From contig OX388310.1 of the NCBI GenBank assembly GCA_947579605.1, positions 5,332,001 through 5,396,000 on the forward strand: a DNA stretch of 64,000 nucleotides. Reading direction: 5' to 3'. The notes beneath the pieces are model-generated. The model was not told the DNA's origin. It saw only the letters and a program-made list of their open reading frames with translations, and did not search any database. The stretch is from Athripsodes cinereus (lineage: Eukaryota > Arthropoda > Insecta > Trichoptera > Leptoceridae). The position numbers were made by a program, and so were the translations under genes. Position 1 is the stretch's first letter. Each line of letters starts with the position of its first letter. Shown here in pieces: positions 1 to 10,366 of the stretch.

Positions 1-92
1 AAAAGCAGGTGCTTATAAATATCATGAATAGGAAGTTTAATATCTTTCATTCAGCGATAAGCTATGCCACCCAGCGTACTGGTCGTATTTTT
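1..92 (-). repeat. Copy of the (TAG)n-tailed dispersed family, partial
   Basis: The reverse complement contains the conserved block GGGTGGCAT...ATCGCTGAAT that recurs at about ten places in the window (best copies 45940-46130 and 62790-63000). This copy runs off the window edge. No coding potential is visible. Confidence 0.5.
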
Positions 93-154
93 TTTTATTG
101 AACGTAGATGACATCCTGCAGATTTATTATATTCAGTCAATCTACTGGTTATCC

Positions 155-318
155 TCTTCTTCTTCTTCTTAGTCAGCCATCTCTCCACTGCTGGATATAG
201 GCCTCTTCCAAACTCTTCCAATCGTTGCGGTCCTGTGCCTTCTGTATCCATTTCCTTCACGCGATTGGAGTAATGTCGTCAGTCAATCTCTTTTATGGTC
301 TACCGATGCTTCTTTTGC
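155..318 (-). pseudogene. RTE-like RT C-terminus (TDDI...EEAYIQQW type)
   Basis: The minus strand reads TDDITPIA, then KWIQKAQDRNDWKSLEEAY and IQQW, with one internal stop. This is the C-terminal tail of RT families that end W..A.DR..W..LEEAYIQQW. It is followed by a (GAA)n microsatellite at 150-168, a typical retroposon tail. Only about 50 codons survive, so this is a dead 3' fragment. Similar ends lie at 4895-4950, 14575-14725 and 63485-63650. Confidence 0.7.
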
Positions 319-330
319 AGAGATACCCAG

Positions 331-658
331 AAAAATAGGCCTGGGCTAGGCAGCATTTGGATAATTGAAAAATATACTCACCAGTAAAGATATCCCAAGA
401 AACCTAAAGAAGAAAGTCTACGAAACATGTATCCTCCCAGTGAGAGCATATGAACTAGAAACCATATCGCTAACTGCAACAAGTGTCCACAAGCTAAAAT
501 GCTCACAAAGATCTATAGAAAGACGAATGTTAGGGGTGAGTCTGAGAGATAAAATTAGAAACGAAGACATCAAACACCTAACAAACGTCACAGATATTAT
601 GGATCGTGTTGCAAAGCTTAAGTGCACTGAGAAAAGGTACATCTCCAAATTCAATTGA
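331..658 (+). pseudogene. Non-LTR RT fragment, thumb/C-terminal region
   Basis: The frame reads GLG then stop, AAFG then stop, LKNILTSKDIP..LKKKVYETCILPV, then ERRMLGVSLRDKIRNEDI. This is the segment after the RT palm in many insect non-LTR elements, where consensus copies have F..L..LKSKV...CILPVL.YG.ETW and MLG..L.D.VRN..I. There are two in-frame stops near 348 and 360. The catalytic palm and the endonuclease are missing. The segment that normally follows (WAGHVARR.D.RW) appears separately at 3852-3975. Confidence 0.7.
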
Positions 659-659
659 T

Positions 660-1420
660 ATTTCACAATAAATTGTTTTGCTCGCCTTACCATTGATATA
701 ATATGACATAAAGATCAAATTCAACATTACGTAACATTAAATCATTTTGCCTTTACCGATAACTATACTTCCCAACGATATGTTCGGCACTTACCAATCT
801 TTTAGTTACCCAAACATCCGTGTATGGCGCTAGTTGGTTTAAAATCATTGTCAGGTAAGTACATTATGGCTTGTGAAATTGCCACACGCATAAAAATACA
901 TTATGATTGACGAAACGTATTTCAATAGTACAATATTGTTTTATTTATTTGTAGTATTTTCGTTATTATACAAATAATTAAATACTTATTTATTGTTTTT
1001 TAATATAATGAATACACTAGAATGGTTGTAAAATGTGTTATATTTTGATAAAAAAAAAACAATACTTTGGTCATTATTAATTATTATAATTTATTTATTT
1101 ATTTATTTATTTATTTATTCATTTACATGGTACACTATGGCAACACTAATATTCGATGACATTCGTCGATTTTCCGTTCGGTGTTTTGTTTGTTAATTTC
1201 TGTCAAACCGTTTTCGTATTTCGGTGTTTTTTTATAAGTGGATTGAGGATAATTGTTAAAATATGACAGTGCAAAACATTTAAAACAAGATCCCTCATAA
1301 TAGTGCATTATGGGATGAAAAAATCACCTGTCATGGAAATGCAAGGTTGTAATTTCTTCTTTACTATTATTTTTGTATGATTTAAAGCATTAATGATTTT
1401 GATATTATGTTTTTACTTTA
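660..1420. other. AT-rich spacer without recognised gene
   Basis: Nothing is recognised here apart from a (TTTA)n microsatellite at 1090-1122. The stretch 1140-1250 is slightly less AT-rich and sits just upstream of the exon-like blocks, so it might be a promoter or 5' exon. No motif proves that. Confidence 0.4.
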
Positions 1421-1423
1421 TAG

Positions 1424-2130
1424 ATGAAACGCAATGTGGAAAATAACGTGGAATTACAGAATGAAAGTGCACCATCAAGTAACCATTTGGTGAGTAACAT
1501 TGTTCTAACCTTGAGTGCTTGTGGATGGACTAATTAGGTTATTTTAATTTAATGAATATTTTTTGCTTTACAGATTACAGGATTTAATGTTAAAAACCAT
1601 GTGATGAAATGAAAGTGAAACTTCAACCATCAATTTGGTATGTAATATTGGACTAACATTGATTTTGTTTGTGAATGAACTAACTTTATTAGTTATCATT
1701 TGGTTTAATAAATCATTTTTGTACTTTTAGACTGTGGAGGAAACAAATGAGGTTGTGATTGAGCATATACATTGAAGGAGACCCACCGTCCACCTGGATA
1801 GTTCAGAAATCTGGGGGCTTACATTTATCCGACTAAATTTCTACACTAACAAATTTGTCCACACAAGTGGTGCCATAATATATGTTAAGATCAAAAGCAT
1901 TTACAGCTCAACAAATAATGAATCTTTATAAAGTCCAGTCCATGATGAGTTGGTATGAGATGTTTAATTTGCAATAATTGTTTTATCAACAAGCCAAATT
2001 TTTATTGACGATTAACTAAAATTTGTACTTTACAGAATGTTGCAGAACATCAACAAATTGGTGAAAATGTTGCTTTGGATTTGGTGTCACCTACATCAAC
2101 ATCAAAAGTTTGTATACTTCAAATCGAGTT
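1424..2130 (+). pseudogene. Tandem small exon-like blocks with splice signals (gene remnant?)
   Basis: At least four blocks are bounded by polypyrimidine-AG acceptors and GT donors. They are 1424-1489 (66 bp, acceptor TTTACTTTATAG, donor GTGAGT), 1574-1637 (acceptor TTGCTTTACAG, donor GTATGT), 1731-1952 (acceptor GTACTTTTAG, donor GTATGA) and 2036 to about 2127 (acceptor TACTTTACAG). Block 1 is open for 22 codons starting MKRNVENNVELQ. Block 4 is open and reads NVAEHQQIGENVALDL then SPTSTSK. Blocks 1 and 2 resemble each other and end alike in ATTTG before the donor, and the intervening sequences are also alike, so the unit looks tandemly duplicated. Blocks 2 and 3 carry stops. A SINE interrupts the last block. 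An open stretch at 2393-2485 (KRSNVIIKRLVENKLVELGH) may be a further exon. I do not recognise the protein. Confidence 0.35.
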
Positions 2131-2310
2131 CGTCGGTAGCCTGGAGGTAGAGTCTCGGCCTCGTGAACAAGGGGACCGTGGTTCGATCCCAGGTGCCGGC
2201 AAATTCCCCTTTCACGACACAAGCTTTTAGCTTACTGTGAAAGGTGTATAAGGTTGTATTTGGGTTTATAACAAAACCCAGATATATCTTTTTAAAAAAA
2301 AAAAAAAAAA
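2128..2310 (+). mobile_element. tRNA-derived SINE, full-length copy
   Basis: The head is tRNA-like. GTCGGTA at 2133-2139 can pair with TGCCGGC at 2194-2200 as a 7-bp acceptor-type stem. An A-box-like block lies in GTAGCCTGGAGGTAGAG, and a consensus B box GGTTCGATCCC is at 2180-2190. A 3' body follows (ACACAAGCTTTTAGCTTACT, then AACAAAACCCAGATATATC) and then a poly-A tail at 2293-2310. Other copies are at 4109-4245, 28463-28635 (reverse), 33022-33091 (head only) and 57937-57972 (tail only). It is probably transcribed by RNA polymerase III and mobilised by a LINE that is not identified here. Confidence 0.85.
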
Positions 2311-2648
2311 ATCCTGTTTTTTTAATTTCAATTCTTTTGTTTACAAAAATAACTTTTAGTTATATATATTATTTTTAATTTTACAGAAAAAAGGTCAAAT
2401 GTAATTATCAAAAGGCTAGTAGAAAACAAATTAGTAGAATTGGGGCATTCATACTCAAACAGAAAAAGTCAACTGTCAGCATGAAAAATTTTTGTTCCCA
2501 TAGAAAAAAGTTGCAGAGAAGAATGCCAAAATAAAATAACTCCCGTAGAGCAACAACGTGGTATGATTAGAATTTTTATTTTTTTTATTTATTTTCATAT
2601 AATGAAAACAAAATTGTTTTTGGTTTTACTACGATTTATTTGTTTAAT

Positions 2649-2690
2649 AAGTTACCAGGTTTCGACCTATGAGGTCATTGTCAAACTAAA
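2649..2690 (-). ncRNA. Hammerhead-ribozyme-like stem-loop
   Basis: The minus strand reads CAATGACC-TCATA-GGTCGAAACC then TGGTAAC. A GACC/GGTC stem is followed by GAAAC, and AACT after it can pair with AGTT before it. This resembles hammerhead stem II, GAAA, short stem III and stem I. The canonical CUGANGA is replaced by ACAAUGA, so activity is doubtful. The same arrangement lies in both foldbacks at 21.4 and 24.7 kb, which suggests a Penelope-like terminal repeat remnant. Confidence 0.35.
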
Positions 2691-3600
2691 TTTACTATAG
2701 GCCGTGTTGTTACTTAAATACTATGTCTTATTAGGTAGGTATAACAATATATTCTTAGAGCTAAGGTTTTATATAATGCAAAAATTATTGAGGGAAATTC
2801 AGAAAGAACAGTTGGTTGTGTTGTATATCAATATAATGGAGTTTTACAAAATCAACGTCGACTCAATCAATTTATTTATTTTGTTAATACACTTATTACA
2901 AACAAACAGCTATTACAGATTATATAGTATAACTTGAATATTGTATGGTTTGCAAGCCAGTGAAGTTTGTTAAATTATTTTACACCATATTATCAACACT
3001 ATGTTCCAGCTATGTTCCAACAACAAAAATAAATAAAAACAAAATGCACTCGATTGCACCGATCGAGGCAATAACAATGAAGACAAAAAGAAAAACATTC
3101 AGTCGTGAAATGAATACGCTATTACAAAAAAAAAACACAAGCAATGACTGATGCTCAGGGGGGGGGGATCAGTCCTCTCTGAATAAAAACTGAAGAGATC
3201 TAGAAATAGCACCTTTGAATTTTGGCAATGATGAAAAGTAAAATTCAACATCCCTGAAGAAAGAGTTGTAATTTCTGCACGACCTTTGGAAGAATCCTAT
3301 AATACTCGTACGATATATTTATTATGTCTTTATAAATTGTCCTTATTTTTATATTTTTTTAATTGAAATTTTTAATAAATTATTATATTACATAAGAACT
3401 TAATAGAAAGAAATCATTTTAATTTCCTTGCTACTTTTTTTACTTATATATTGATCACAATGTTTATTTGTACAATGTGAATAATTATTCTAATAATATT
3501 ATTATTTTTGCTAGATTTTTCAAATAATAATTATAGTGTTATTAGGAAAATAGATCACATTTTACAACTAAACGCGATTAATATTATTGGACTTTTGACA
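2691..3600. other. AT-rich spacer
   Basis: Only short ORFs without recognisable motifs and homopolymer runs (G8 near 3160) are seen. No repeat family used elsewhere in the window was recognised. Confidence 0.3.
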
Positions 3601-3639
3601 GCTAAGGTCATGTATAGGTACCTACGTAAGTATGACAAG

Positions 3640-3851
3640 TAAATCAATTGATTCGTACCAACGATTCGTTGTGCAGCGAACTTCAAGTTGATGACGTCAC
3701 TGTGAAGAAGTTGTTGGTAAATGTACCAATGAATTATTGGTTGCGAAGTCAATAGATCTGTACTAGTGAATCGTTCGTACGAACTCTGGTCCTAATTTGA
3801 TAGTACGTACCAATGATTCGTTGTGAAATTTCGTTAGTATTTTTCTCAGTG
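3640..3851 (+). mobile_element. Remnant of Tc1/mariner-like inverted-repeat element
   Basis: The right half matches the well-preserved element at 43053-43315. Shared blocks are CTCTGGTCCTAAT, TGATAGTACGTACCAATG, ATTCGTTGTGA and the terminus TTTTTCTCAGTG ending at 3851. The left half is eroded: the internal words ATTCGTACCAACG and GTTGTTGGTAAAT are present, but the terminal inverted repeat is not. The right terminus abuts an RT fragment. Confidence 0.6.
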
Positions 3852-3978
3852 TGGCAATGCGTGGGTTATGTTGTGAGACGAAACGACGGTAGATGGACTC
3901 CTAGAATCCTCCAATGGCGACCATGGAGTAGCAAAAGAAGCATCGGCAGACTGGTTATCCTACTTGTGGGGAATTTCA
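3852..3978 (+). pseudogene. Non-LTR RT C-terminal fragment (GHVARR.D.RW region)
   Basis: The frame reads WQCVGYVVRRNDGRW then ILQWRPWSSKRSIGR. This corresponds to the WAGHVARR.DNRWT...L.WRP...KRS.GRP segment common in insect non-LTR RTs. Only about 40 codons remain. It may belong to the same family as the fragment at 331-658, which stops just before this segment. Confidence 0.65.
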
Positions 3979-4108
3979 TGATCTTCTTCTTCTTTTTATG
4001 GGTACCATCACATTCGTATCTCAAGACCTCGCAGCCATGAGATCGTATCGTTCAACCCTAAACTATATAAGTGCTTGCAATAAAATTTCGTGATGATATA
4101 TGTAGATG

Positions 4109-4245
4109 AGTGCGTCGATAACCTGGAAGTAGAGTCTCAGCCTCGTGTACTTTCATGACACAAGCTTTTAGCTTACTGTGAAAGGTGTTTAAGGTTGTAT
4201 TTCGGTTTAGGTATAACAAAAACCCAAATACATATTCAAGAAAAT
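4109..4245 (+). mobile_element. SINE copy with internal deletion
   Basis: The 5' head (CGTCGATAACCTGGAAGTAG AGTCTC) and the 3' body (ACACAAGCTTTTAGCTTACT) are present. About 50 bp including the B box are missing between GCCTCGTG and TTTCATGACAC. The tail reads AACAAAAACCCAAATAC. Without its B box this copy should not be transcribed from its own promoter. Confidence 0.75.
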
Positions 4246-4249
4246 AGAT

Positions 4250-4894
4250 AGAGATTTTGTAAAGGTGGTGCACCGCATCAACACTACTAAGGAGGAACCG
4301 TTGCTATATGTAAGGTACTACACAGTTTGTACAACATACGTTGGTTCACATAATTCGAAGCGATATTTTACAATGTTTATGGTCGCATAATGCGGCGAGG
4401 CGGTCGCTATGGCAAAGAGCAAGGCACCTATTTACCCATACATGTATGTTGTTGTACATATTATTATATACAATGAATATACGGTACGTATCTACACACG
4501 TCTGTACATAGTGTGTGGTCGTTTTGAGAAGTTGTGGTAAAACCTACTAAATTGTTATAATAATTTTAACACTCCGTGTCACAAGTGCGTTTTTTAATAT
4601 CACTACTTAATATCTACAAAGATGGCCGGTGTGGCGTGTAGGTAGGCTATTCGAAAAAAAACGAAAAATTATCTTTTTAAAATTGTTCAGGATCTGACAG
4701 TCACACGTGGAGGTTATGGTGGTTTTGGCCAGCTAGCTTTTCAGGCTTCCTGCTATAACGCCTCAGGTGTGGACAAGATATGCTTTATGTAGAAACTCTT
4801 ATAAATGGACTTCAGCCCTATCCAGTTTATCAGTGGGTCTCCTTCAATATTCTGGGTCCGGTTGTTATCTGAATGTAGATTTAAGTATTTTGTG
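4250..4894. other. Unannotated spacer
   Basis: No coding sequence or known repeat is recognised. GC is slightly higher than average around 4300-4440 and 4690-4800, but no open frame of useful length is present. Confidence 0.3.
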
Positions 4895-4975
4895 CATTGT
4901 ATTATAAGGTCTTTGAAGAGGCCTTTATTCAGCAGTGGAATGAAAAAGGCTAGCAGTAAGTAAGTTAGTAATTAT
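4895..4975 (+). pseudogene. RTE-like RT extreme C-terminus with microsatellite tail
   Basis: The frame reads VFEEAFIQQWNEKG then stop, followed by AGTAAGTAAGTTAG. This is the same ending as the reverse copy at 14575-14725 (EEAYIQQWREEG stop, then a TAAG-type tail). About 15 codons remain. Confidence 0.6.
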
Positions 4976-5002
4976 AAGGTCATGTTAGTTTTCATAATAA
5001 GT

Positions 5003-5042
5003 ATATGATTCATGTTCTAGTTTAGGACTAGCTCTATCTGCT
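5003..5042 (-). repeat. Short copy of the CAGATCGAGCT dispersed repeat
   Basis: The reverse complement contains CAGATAGAGCTAGTCCTAAA. Fuller copies lie at 8256-8330, 20190-20262 and 23625-23692. Confidence 0.5.
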
Positions 5043-5054
5043 TAAATTGTCCAT

Positions 5055-5218
5055 TTGTACGTTAGTTTTTATTCCCGCAAGAGGGATAGCCATGTGTCAA
5101 ACACATACAAGTGTCTTTCGTGCCAATAAAAAGTACAAAACTTTTACAGGATAGGTGGCGTTCCTTATCGCTAAATTAAAGATGTTTTGAAATATCTTTA
5201 AAGGGAAAGTTTCACTTG
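5055..5218 (+). repeat. Copy of the (TAG)n-tailed dispersed family
   Basis: Conserved blocks occur in order: CCGCAAGAGGGATAGCCATG, then CTTTCGTGCCAATAAAA, then GGTGGC..TTCCTTATCGCTAAA and AAGATGTTTTGAAAT. The family is about 200 bp and non-coding. Confidence 0.6.
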
Positions 5219-5219
5219 C

Positions 5220-8200
5220 TGCTAATATGCAGAGCAACAAAAAAATAGGTACTAGAAACGTTTAATTGAAGACATGATAAAAAATATTAGTAGGTTTTTT
5301 AGAAATAAAGCTTTAACTTTAAATTAATTCAACATGGATTTCCACCAAGTTGAAAATATCAACTTTAACTTTAAGTTTGGTTTGATTTTTTATAGAATAT
5401 GTATCAGGAATTGCCTGTCAATAAAAAAAAAACCTGCAGAGAGAGTTGAGTTTAACAAGTTACAAATATATCAGAATTCTTAAAAACACCATTGAAAGGA
5501 AATTTACGCATACTCAAGTCACGAAGTGTCAATAATAAAATAGTATAGTTACATTGTTTGCAATACCAAAAATTCATACAATAGTTATGAAGGTTTACTT
5601 AAAAGTTACTGCCTTATTACTTTTTTCACATTCATTTGCCCTCTATGGAACTGTTAAAACGAGGAGGAAACAAACCTTAAATTCGATAGAATTTTGATTT
5701 TAAAGAGGTTCATATTTTGTGTCTCCGGAAAAGAATAGTTCTCCTAGTCTGTTCTGTAAGTTTTTGAATATCATGTATAGGGTAATTTTAAACAGCTGTT
5801 TCACTCTTTGATTTCCTGTCAATTTTCAATGGCGAACTTTCACAAAAAGAAAACAGCTCAAAAAATAGTAAAGAAAATTAGAAAAATTATAGTGCTTTTT
5901 ATATTTTTAAGGCTTCTATCACTATTTGAAAAAGCAATTTTCGCAAAAAGGTCCATCCATGGAGGAACAGGTGTCTGACGTCATCAGACGCTACAGACAG
6001 TAGGTACTAGAGTTAAATGTGTGCCAATACAACATAGCGCCTTACGACGTCATAACGGGCTAATAACATGGCGTTTAAAATTTTGCCAGAATATATGGAT
6101 TTTTAAAATAAAAATAAAGAATGAAAAAATTTATCTTATCGTTTCTTATTAGGATATTCGTGATAAGCGTATATTAAATAAAAATGATATACCAATTTAT
6201 ACATTTTATACCACTTGATTTCTATTTGTAATATCTTGACTAAATTTTTTTAACAATTTCGTACCTTATTTTATAATTATAACATGATTAATGTTATACT
6301 GTCTTTACTCTCGTTTTTTTAATCTAATTGTTTTGTGTCTTTTTGTTACTGATCGTTCCTTTGTAAACATGTTTTGTATGTATATACAGAGGTTAAACAT
6401 GTAAAAGGCTTTGACCGTAAATATTTGCAAATAAATAAATATAAATTGATAATATTTATTCATATTCCTCACACATACATGTTCCCCATTGTCGCAAGTG
6501 GGATCAACAGAGGCAACTCATTTTATAATCGAGCTGCATGTATAGTAAATGAAGATGTGACAAAGACGAATGAACAAAATAAAGTTTAACAAAATTTCAT
6601 CGTACCTATGTCTATTTTCCGATATTCGGTCCACCATCTGTTTCATAACTAGAGATGTAATCAAATCGATACATTTTGGACCTATGTCATCAAATTTTAT
6701 TTTGTCTGTCGAAAGTATGTATAAAATGATAAAAATAAAATTATTTTTAAAAACGACCTACTCACCATAATTATGTGAGATGATGATATAACGATATTGT
6801 GACGCGTACATTTACGATCTAAATCGATTCGATGATAAAATGAGCTTAATATGGATTTAAGCTTTATTTTTATCTTTATGTCTACTAAACGAGGCATAAT
6901 AATTTTAAAATACGAGTGTTCATATAGTCAAAATAAAGAAAATTGCCGAATGCATTGAGAAATATTTATTACATACTTTGAACTTATACCAATAAATAAT
7001 TTTATCTTGAAGACTCTTTGCGATGTTTTTCATAAATGTTTTATATATTGTGGCGCGTGGTGTATGAAAAAAGATTTTTGAAGGGTTCACTTTTTTATCT
7101 GTACTTATTTATAATATTTAGCTATTTTCTGTTTTCCACATACACTACAAACCATATAAAAATTAAAAAAAAACAACTAGAAATTACAGTATTATTTTGA
7201 CTATGTGATTCAAATGATAAAAACCAAGTCACTAAAGAAATAGGTCAATGCATGATTACCTGTTAATATTAAATAAAGTATCAATATTAATAAAATAGGT
7301 AATGAAAAAACGAATAACCATGAATATGAATAATTACCAATCATATTGGTGATAAATAATTGTCTCAACATTTGTACGTTGTAATTGATTGATTGAATAA
7401 AGTATTTATTTATTTATATTGAGCCAATATTTTTTAAATCATTTTCATTCAATACATTTTAAAATATTATTTATGAGTTTTTTTATATTACCCTCTTAGT
7501 GTTTTAATTAAATCGTGAAAAATGAGAAAAAAAAATCTACACATTTGATAATATTGTAACAGTTTAATTTCTTGAGCAGCCCCCTCCCTCTCGTTCCGTT
7601 GAGAGTTCATACTGTGTGCGCTCATGTCCGCAGTGTTAGATGTGATTAAATAACCCATATTTTCGATTAAAATATTGCATGTTGACATTTTAAACGTTAA
7701 AGAAGAAGATTATAGTTGAGATTATTATCATTAATCGTATAAAAGTTTATCGTTGTACATAGTAATAATAATAGTTATAATAATGGGGGTAAATATTCTT
7801 TCTTCTGGTGCGAAATACACCCTTATCTTCAGAGATGTGTACCTACAACAGTATGGAGAGAATGAGAGCCTCATATTAGGATATTATTATTATTATGATG
7901 ATATTAAAGCATTCCTTAACGACCTGAAGGAAGACGTGACTTTGATAAAGTGTAGTTAACCTACTGACCAGATGATATCGAAAAAATATTAATCCCAAAT
8001 ATAACATAAGTCATATTAAGCAGGCTCTTACGTTAGAACTATTTCTCGTAATGTATAGATGGTAAGGAAAAAATTGCGTTGTACCTATATTGTTATAAGG
8101 GAAAAATAATAAAAAAAAATATTCAGCTCTGTGGAGTACCTACCAGCCAAAGTGTACAACAGAGGAGATGACTTAGATTCGTATCTATATTGAATGTAGG

Positions 8201-8255
8201 TGGTTCACTGGTTACACCACTTATAATATAACACAACATGTACCTAAAGACAATT
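5220..8255. other. AT-rich spacer without recognised gene
   Basis: Only short ORFs with low-complexity translations were seen. There is no RT, transposase or splice-bounded coding block that I could support. The stretch 5960-6060 is a little richer in GC and holds two GACGTCA words, but nothing further was identified. Confidence 0.35.
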
Positions 8256-8330
8256 CGCACAGATCGAGCTTGTCCCAAACTAAGATATGTATCGTGTATT
8301 ATGGGTACTAACGCGACGATACTATTTTAT
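8256..8330 (+). repeat. CAGATCGAGCT dispersed repeat, fuller copy
   Basis: ATTCGCACAGATCGAGCTTG TCCCAAACTAAG is followed by GGGTACTAACGCGACGATAC. The same order of blocks is seen at 20190-20262 (plus) and 23625-23692 (minus). The block is about 75 bp and non-coding, and one end reads toward an AT-rich tail. Confidence 0.65.
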
Positions 8331-8331
8331 T

Positions 8332-8692
8332 TTATTTTTTTTATTTTTACAATATTTAGAATCAAACAGTCGTTACACAATATGTTGACAATTAATACAT
8401 TTAACATGTAGACCAGCGAAGATTCCACTCTTACCAGAAATGTCTTAGTCTTGAGGAAAAAAAAGTTAAAATTCTCTAAAAAAGTCAAAGTAAATTTAAA
8501 AACAACGATAATACAATACTTAAAACAATACAAAAACATAAATATAAAAGCAAAAAATCCTAAAATACTAGAAATCAGTCCTTCAGTCACATTAGTCTTG
8601 AGATAGAGAGTAGGTAAAGTTAAAATTTTCTGAAAAAAGTCAAAGTAAATCTAAAAATATAAAATCCCAAAATACCAGAAATCAAAACAAAA
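8332..8692 (-). repeat. 3' end of an unidentified retroelement-like repeat
   Basis: On the minus strand this ends with TGTTTGATTCTAAATATTGT and an A/T-rich tail. It contains AGACATTTCTGGTAAGAGTG and TTCGCTGGTCTACATG, shared with 25744-26052 and 40960-41205. An internal segment (AAGTTAAAATT...AAAAAGTCAAAGTAAAT) occurs twice, at about 8465-8500 and 8615-8650. It has no coding potential. It behaves like a 3' UTR of a LINE, but the parent was not seen. Confidence 0.6.
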
Positions 8693-9394
8693 TAAATAAA
8701 CAAAATCACCCATCCAGTATGAGTTACAAAGCCCAATCAAATACACAGCCAATATCCAATGTCCCAAGGATGCTACTATGTAGGTTAAGTTAGGTTATGC
8801 TTGGAGTAATTTCATTCTACTGCATTATGTACGAAAAAGCTAATAATTAATTTTGTACTCACAAAATCAACCAAATTTAGATGGACTAACATTACTCGGA
8901 CGAATCACAGAGATACCCCAAAAATATTATATGTTAAAAAATTGTTTTATAGGGAAAAAAATGGATTCGTGGTGCTCGAGGCAAAAAGTAGATTTTTTTT
9001 TTGAACATACCAAAATTCAGCAATGCAGAATTGTAAGCTAACAGTTAGTGAGAAATTCGCTCTTTGTTAATCAAATGTTTATTACGATAAGAGTAAATAC
9101 TTTTTTTTTTTAACTTTTTCTGTATTTCAAACCATCCTATGAACTTTGATCTTTGAGAAACGAAAGTAAATTTCAAAGTTGAATATTATTTAATTTTATG
9201 CTTAATTTACTTGAATAATTTTGAATATCTAAATCATCAATTATCTGCAAAATTGCTTAGATTACAATATAATAATTATAAATACTAAGTTTGTTTAAAG
9301 TTTTTGAGTATCTATGTATTTTCATTATAATATGTTTCTGTTCCGTGTAGTATCCGGTAAAAGATTGGTCTTCCAGTTTTTTCCGTTTTCGAGT
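8693..9394. other. AT-rich spacer
   Basis: No recognised gene or repeat, apart from short poly-T runs. Confidence 0.3.
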
Positions 9395-9482
9395 GATATG
9401 TAAAAGCAGGTGTTCGAAAAAAATGAATATATTTTTCATCTTAAATTCAGCGATTGGCCTTGCCACCCACCATGAATTTCTT
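9395..9482 (-). repeat. Copy of the (TAG)n-tailed dispersed family, partial
   Basis: The minus strand carries GGTGGGTGGCAAGGCCAATC GCTGAAT, which corresponds to the GGGTGGC...ATCGCTGAA core of the family. Confidence 0.5.
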
Positions 9483-9698
9483 AGTTTTTTTGTTGGCTGG
9501 CTCGAAGGGAAGAGTATGCATAATCACTGCATGCAGCTGGTGTGCTAGTTTTTAAGCTTGTTGGATGTGCCGTGGCGCTATAGTAGTAATATTTCAAATT
9601 AAACTCATTAAATTAACTAAAAAAATTTAATAAAGATTTAAGCTTGTATGTTTGTTTGTGTGTTTGCTTAGGAATGATTTCTTGTATAACTGCTTTAG

Positions 9699-10221
9699 CC
9701 TCGTCAGACCTGAATTAATTGTGTGAGTCGAAAAAATTCTTTTGTTTTAAAATCTTGTTATTTGGCTTCTAAATAACAAGTTTCAGATAATTTGAATTTT
9801 TTTTGATTTCTAGATTTGCGAAAATAAATATGTTCATTGGAATGGACATTAAATAAAAATGAGGTTTCTGAAATGTTAATTTAAATTTATTTGATATATT
9901 ATATTAATTGATTAACATAAAATAAAGAATAAATTTACCTTTGCAAAAAAATTCCAGTAAAATTAAAGACAAACTATGTAAATATATCTTTAATTTTCTC
10001 AACCTAAAACCTGGCAGTGACACTTTGCGTAGACTCGTTGACAAATAATTAAGTAAAAAATATAGTTAAATTTGACAAATGGCGCAAAAAAAAATATGTC
10101 GATAAAATAGACTTCATACCAATAATTTTCAATATTAATATTAGAAAAAAGCAATAGACGGGAGCGTAAAAAATATTACTAAAATCTATGTCCATTGGAA
10201 TGGACACCAGGTCTGAAGAGG
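9699..10221. mobile_element. 523-bp inverted-repeat element flanked by TTAG (piggyBac-like MITE candidate)
   Basis: The left end is CCTCGTCAGACCTG and the reverse complement of the right end is CCTCTTCAGACCTG, so 13 of 14 positions match. TTAG stands immediately outside both ends on the same strand (9695-9698 and 10222-10225), as expected of a 4-bp target duplication. A near-palindrome CATTGGAATGGACA lies at 9836-9849 and again beside the right terminus. No transposase ORF is present. TTAG is one change from the TTAA used by piggyBac elements, hence the tentative assignment. Confidence 0.6.
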
Positions 10222-10261
10222 TTAGATTGAAGGATTTAAAAAATTAGTACGTGATCCTGAT

Positions 10262-10366
10262 AGAATGAAAAGGCTGGACTGCATTCACGGCGCATTTGAT
10301 AGGATAGAAAGAAGTGGCGCTCGATCCATTCTGCTACCCCACGAGTGAAGTGTATGGATTAAAATG
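10262..10366 (+). pseudogene. Degenerate family A RT 3' end
   Basis: AGTGGCGCTCGATCCATTCT GCTACCCC and the preceding GATAGAAAGAAG match the family A ending KDRRKWRSILSAYPAREAA seen at 18568-19008 and 32032-32523. Frameshifts and stops are present upstream, and only about 35 codons are recognisable. Confidence 0.6.
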
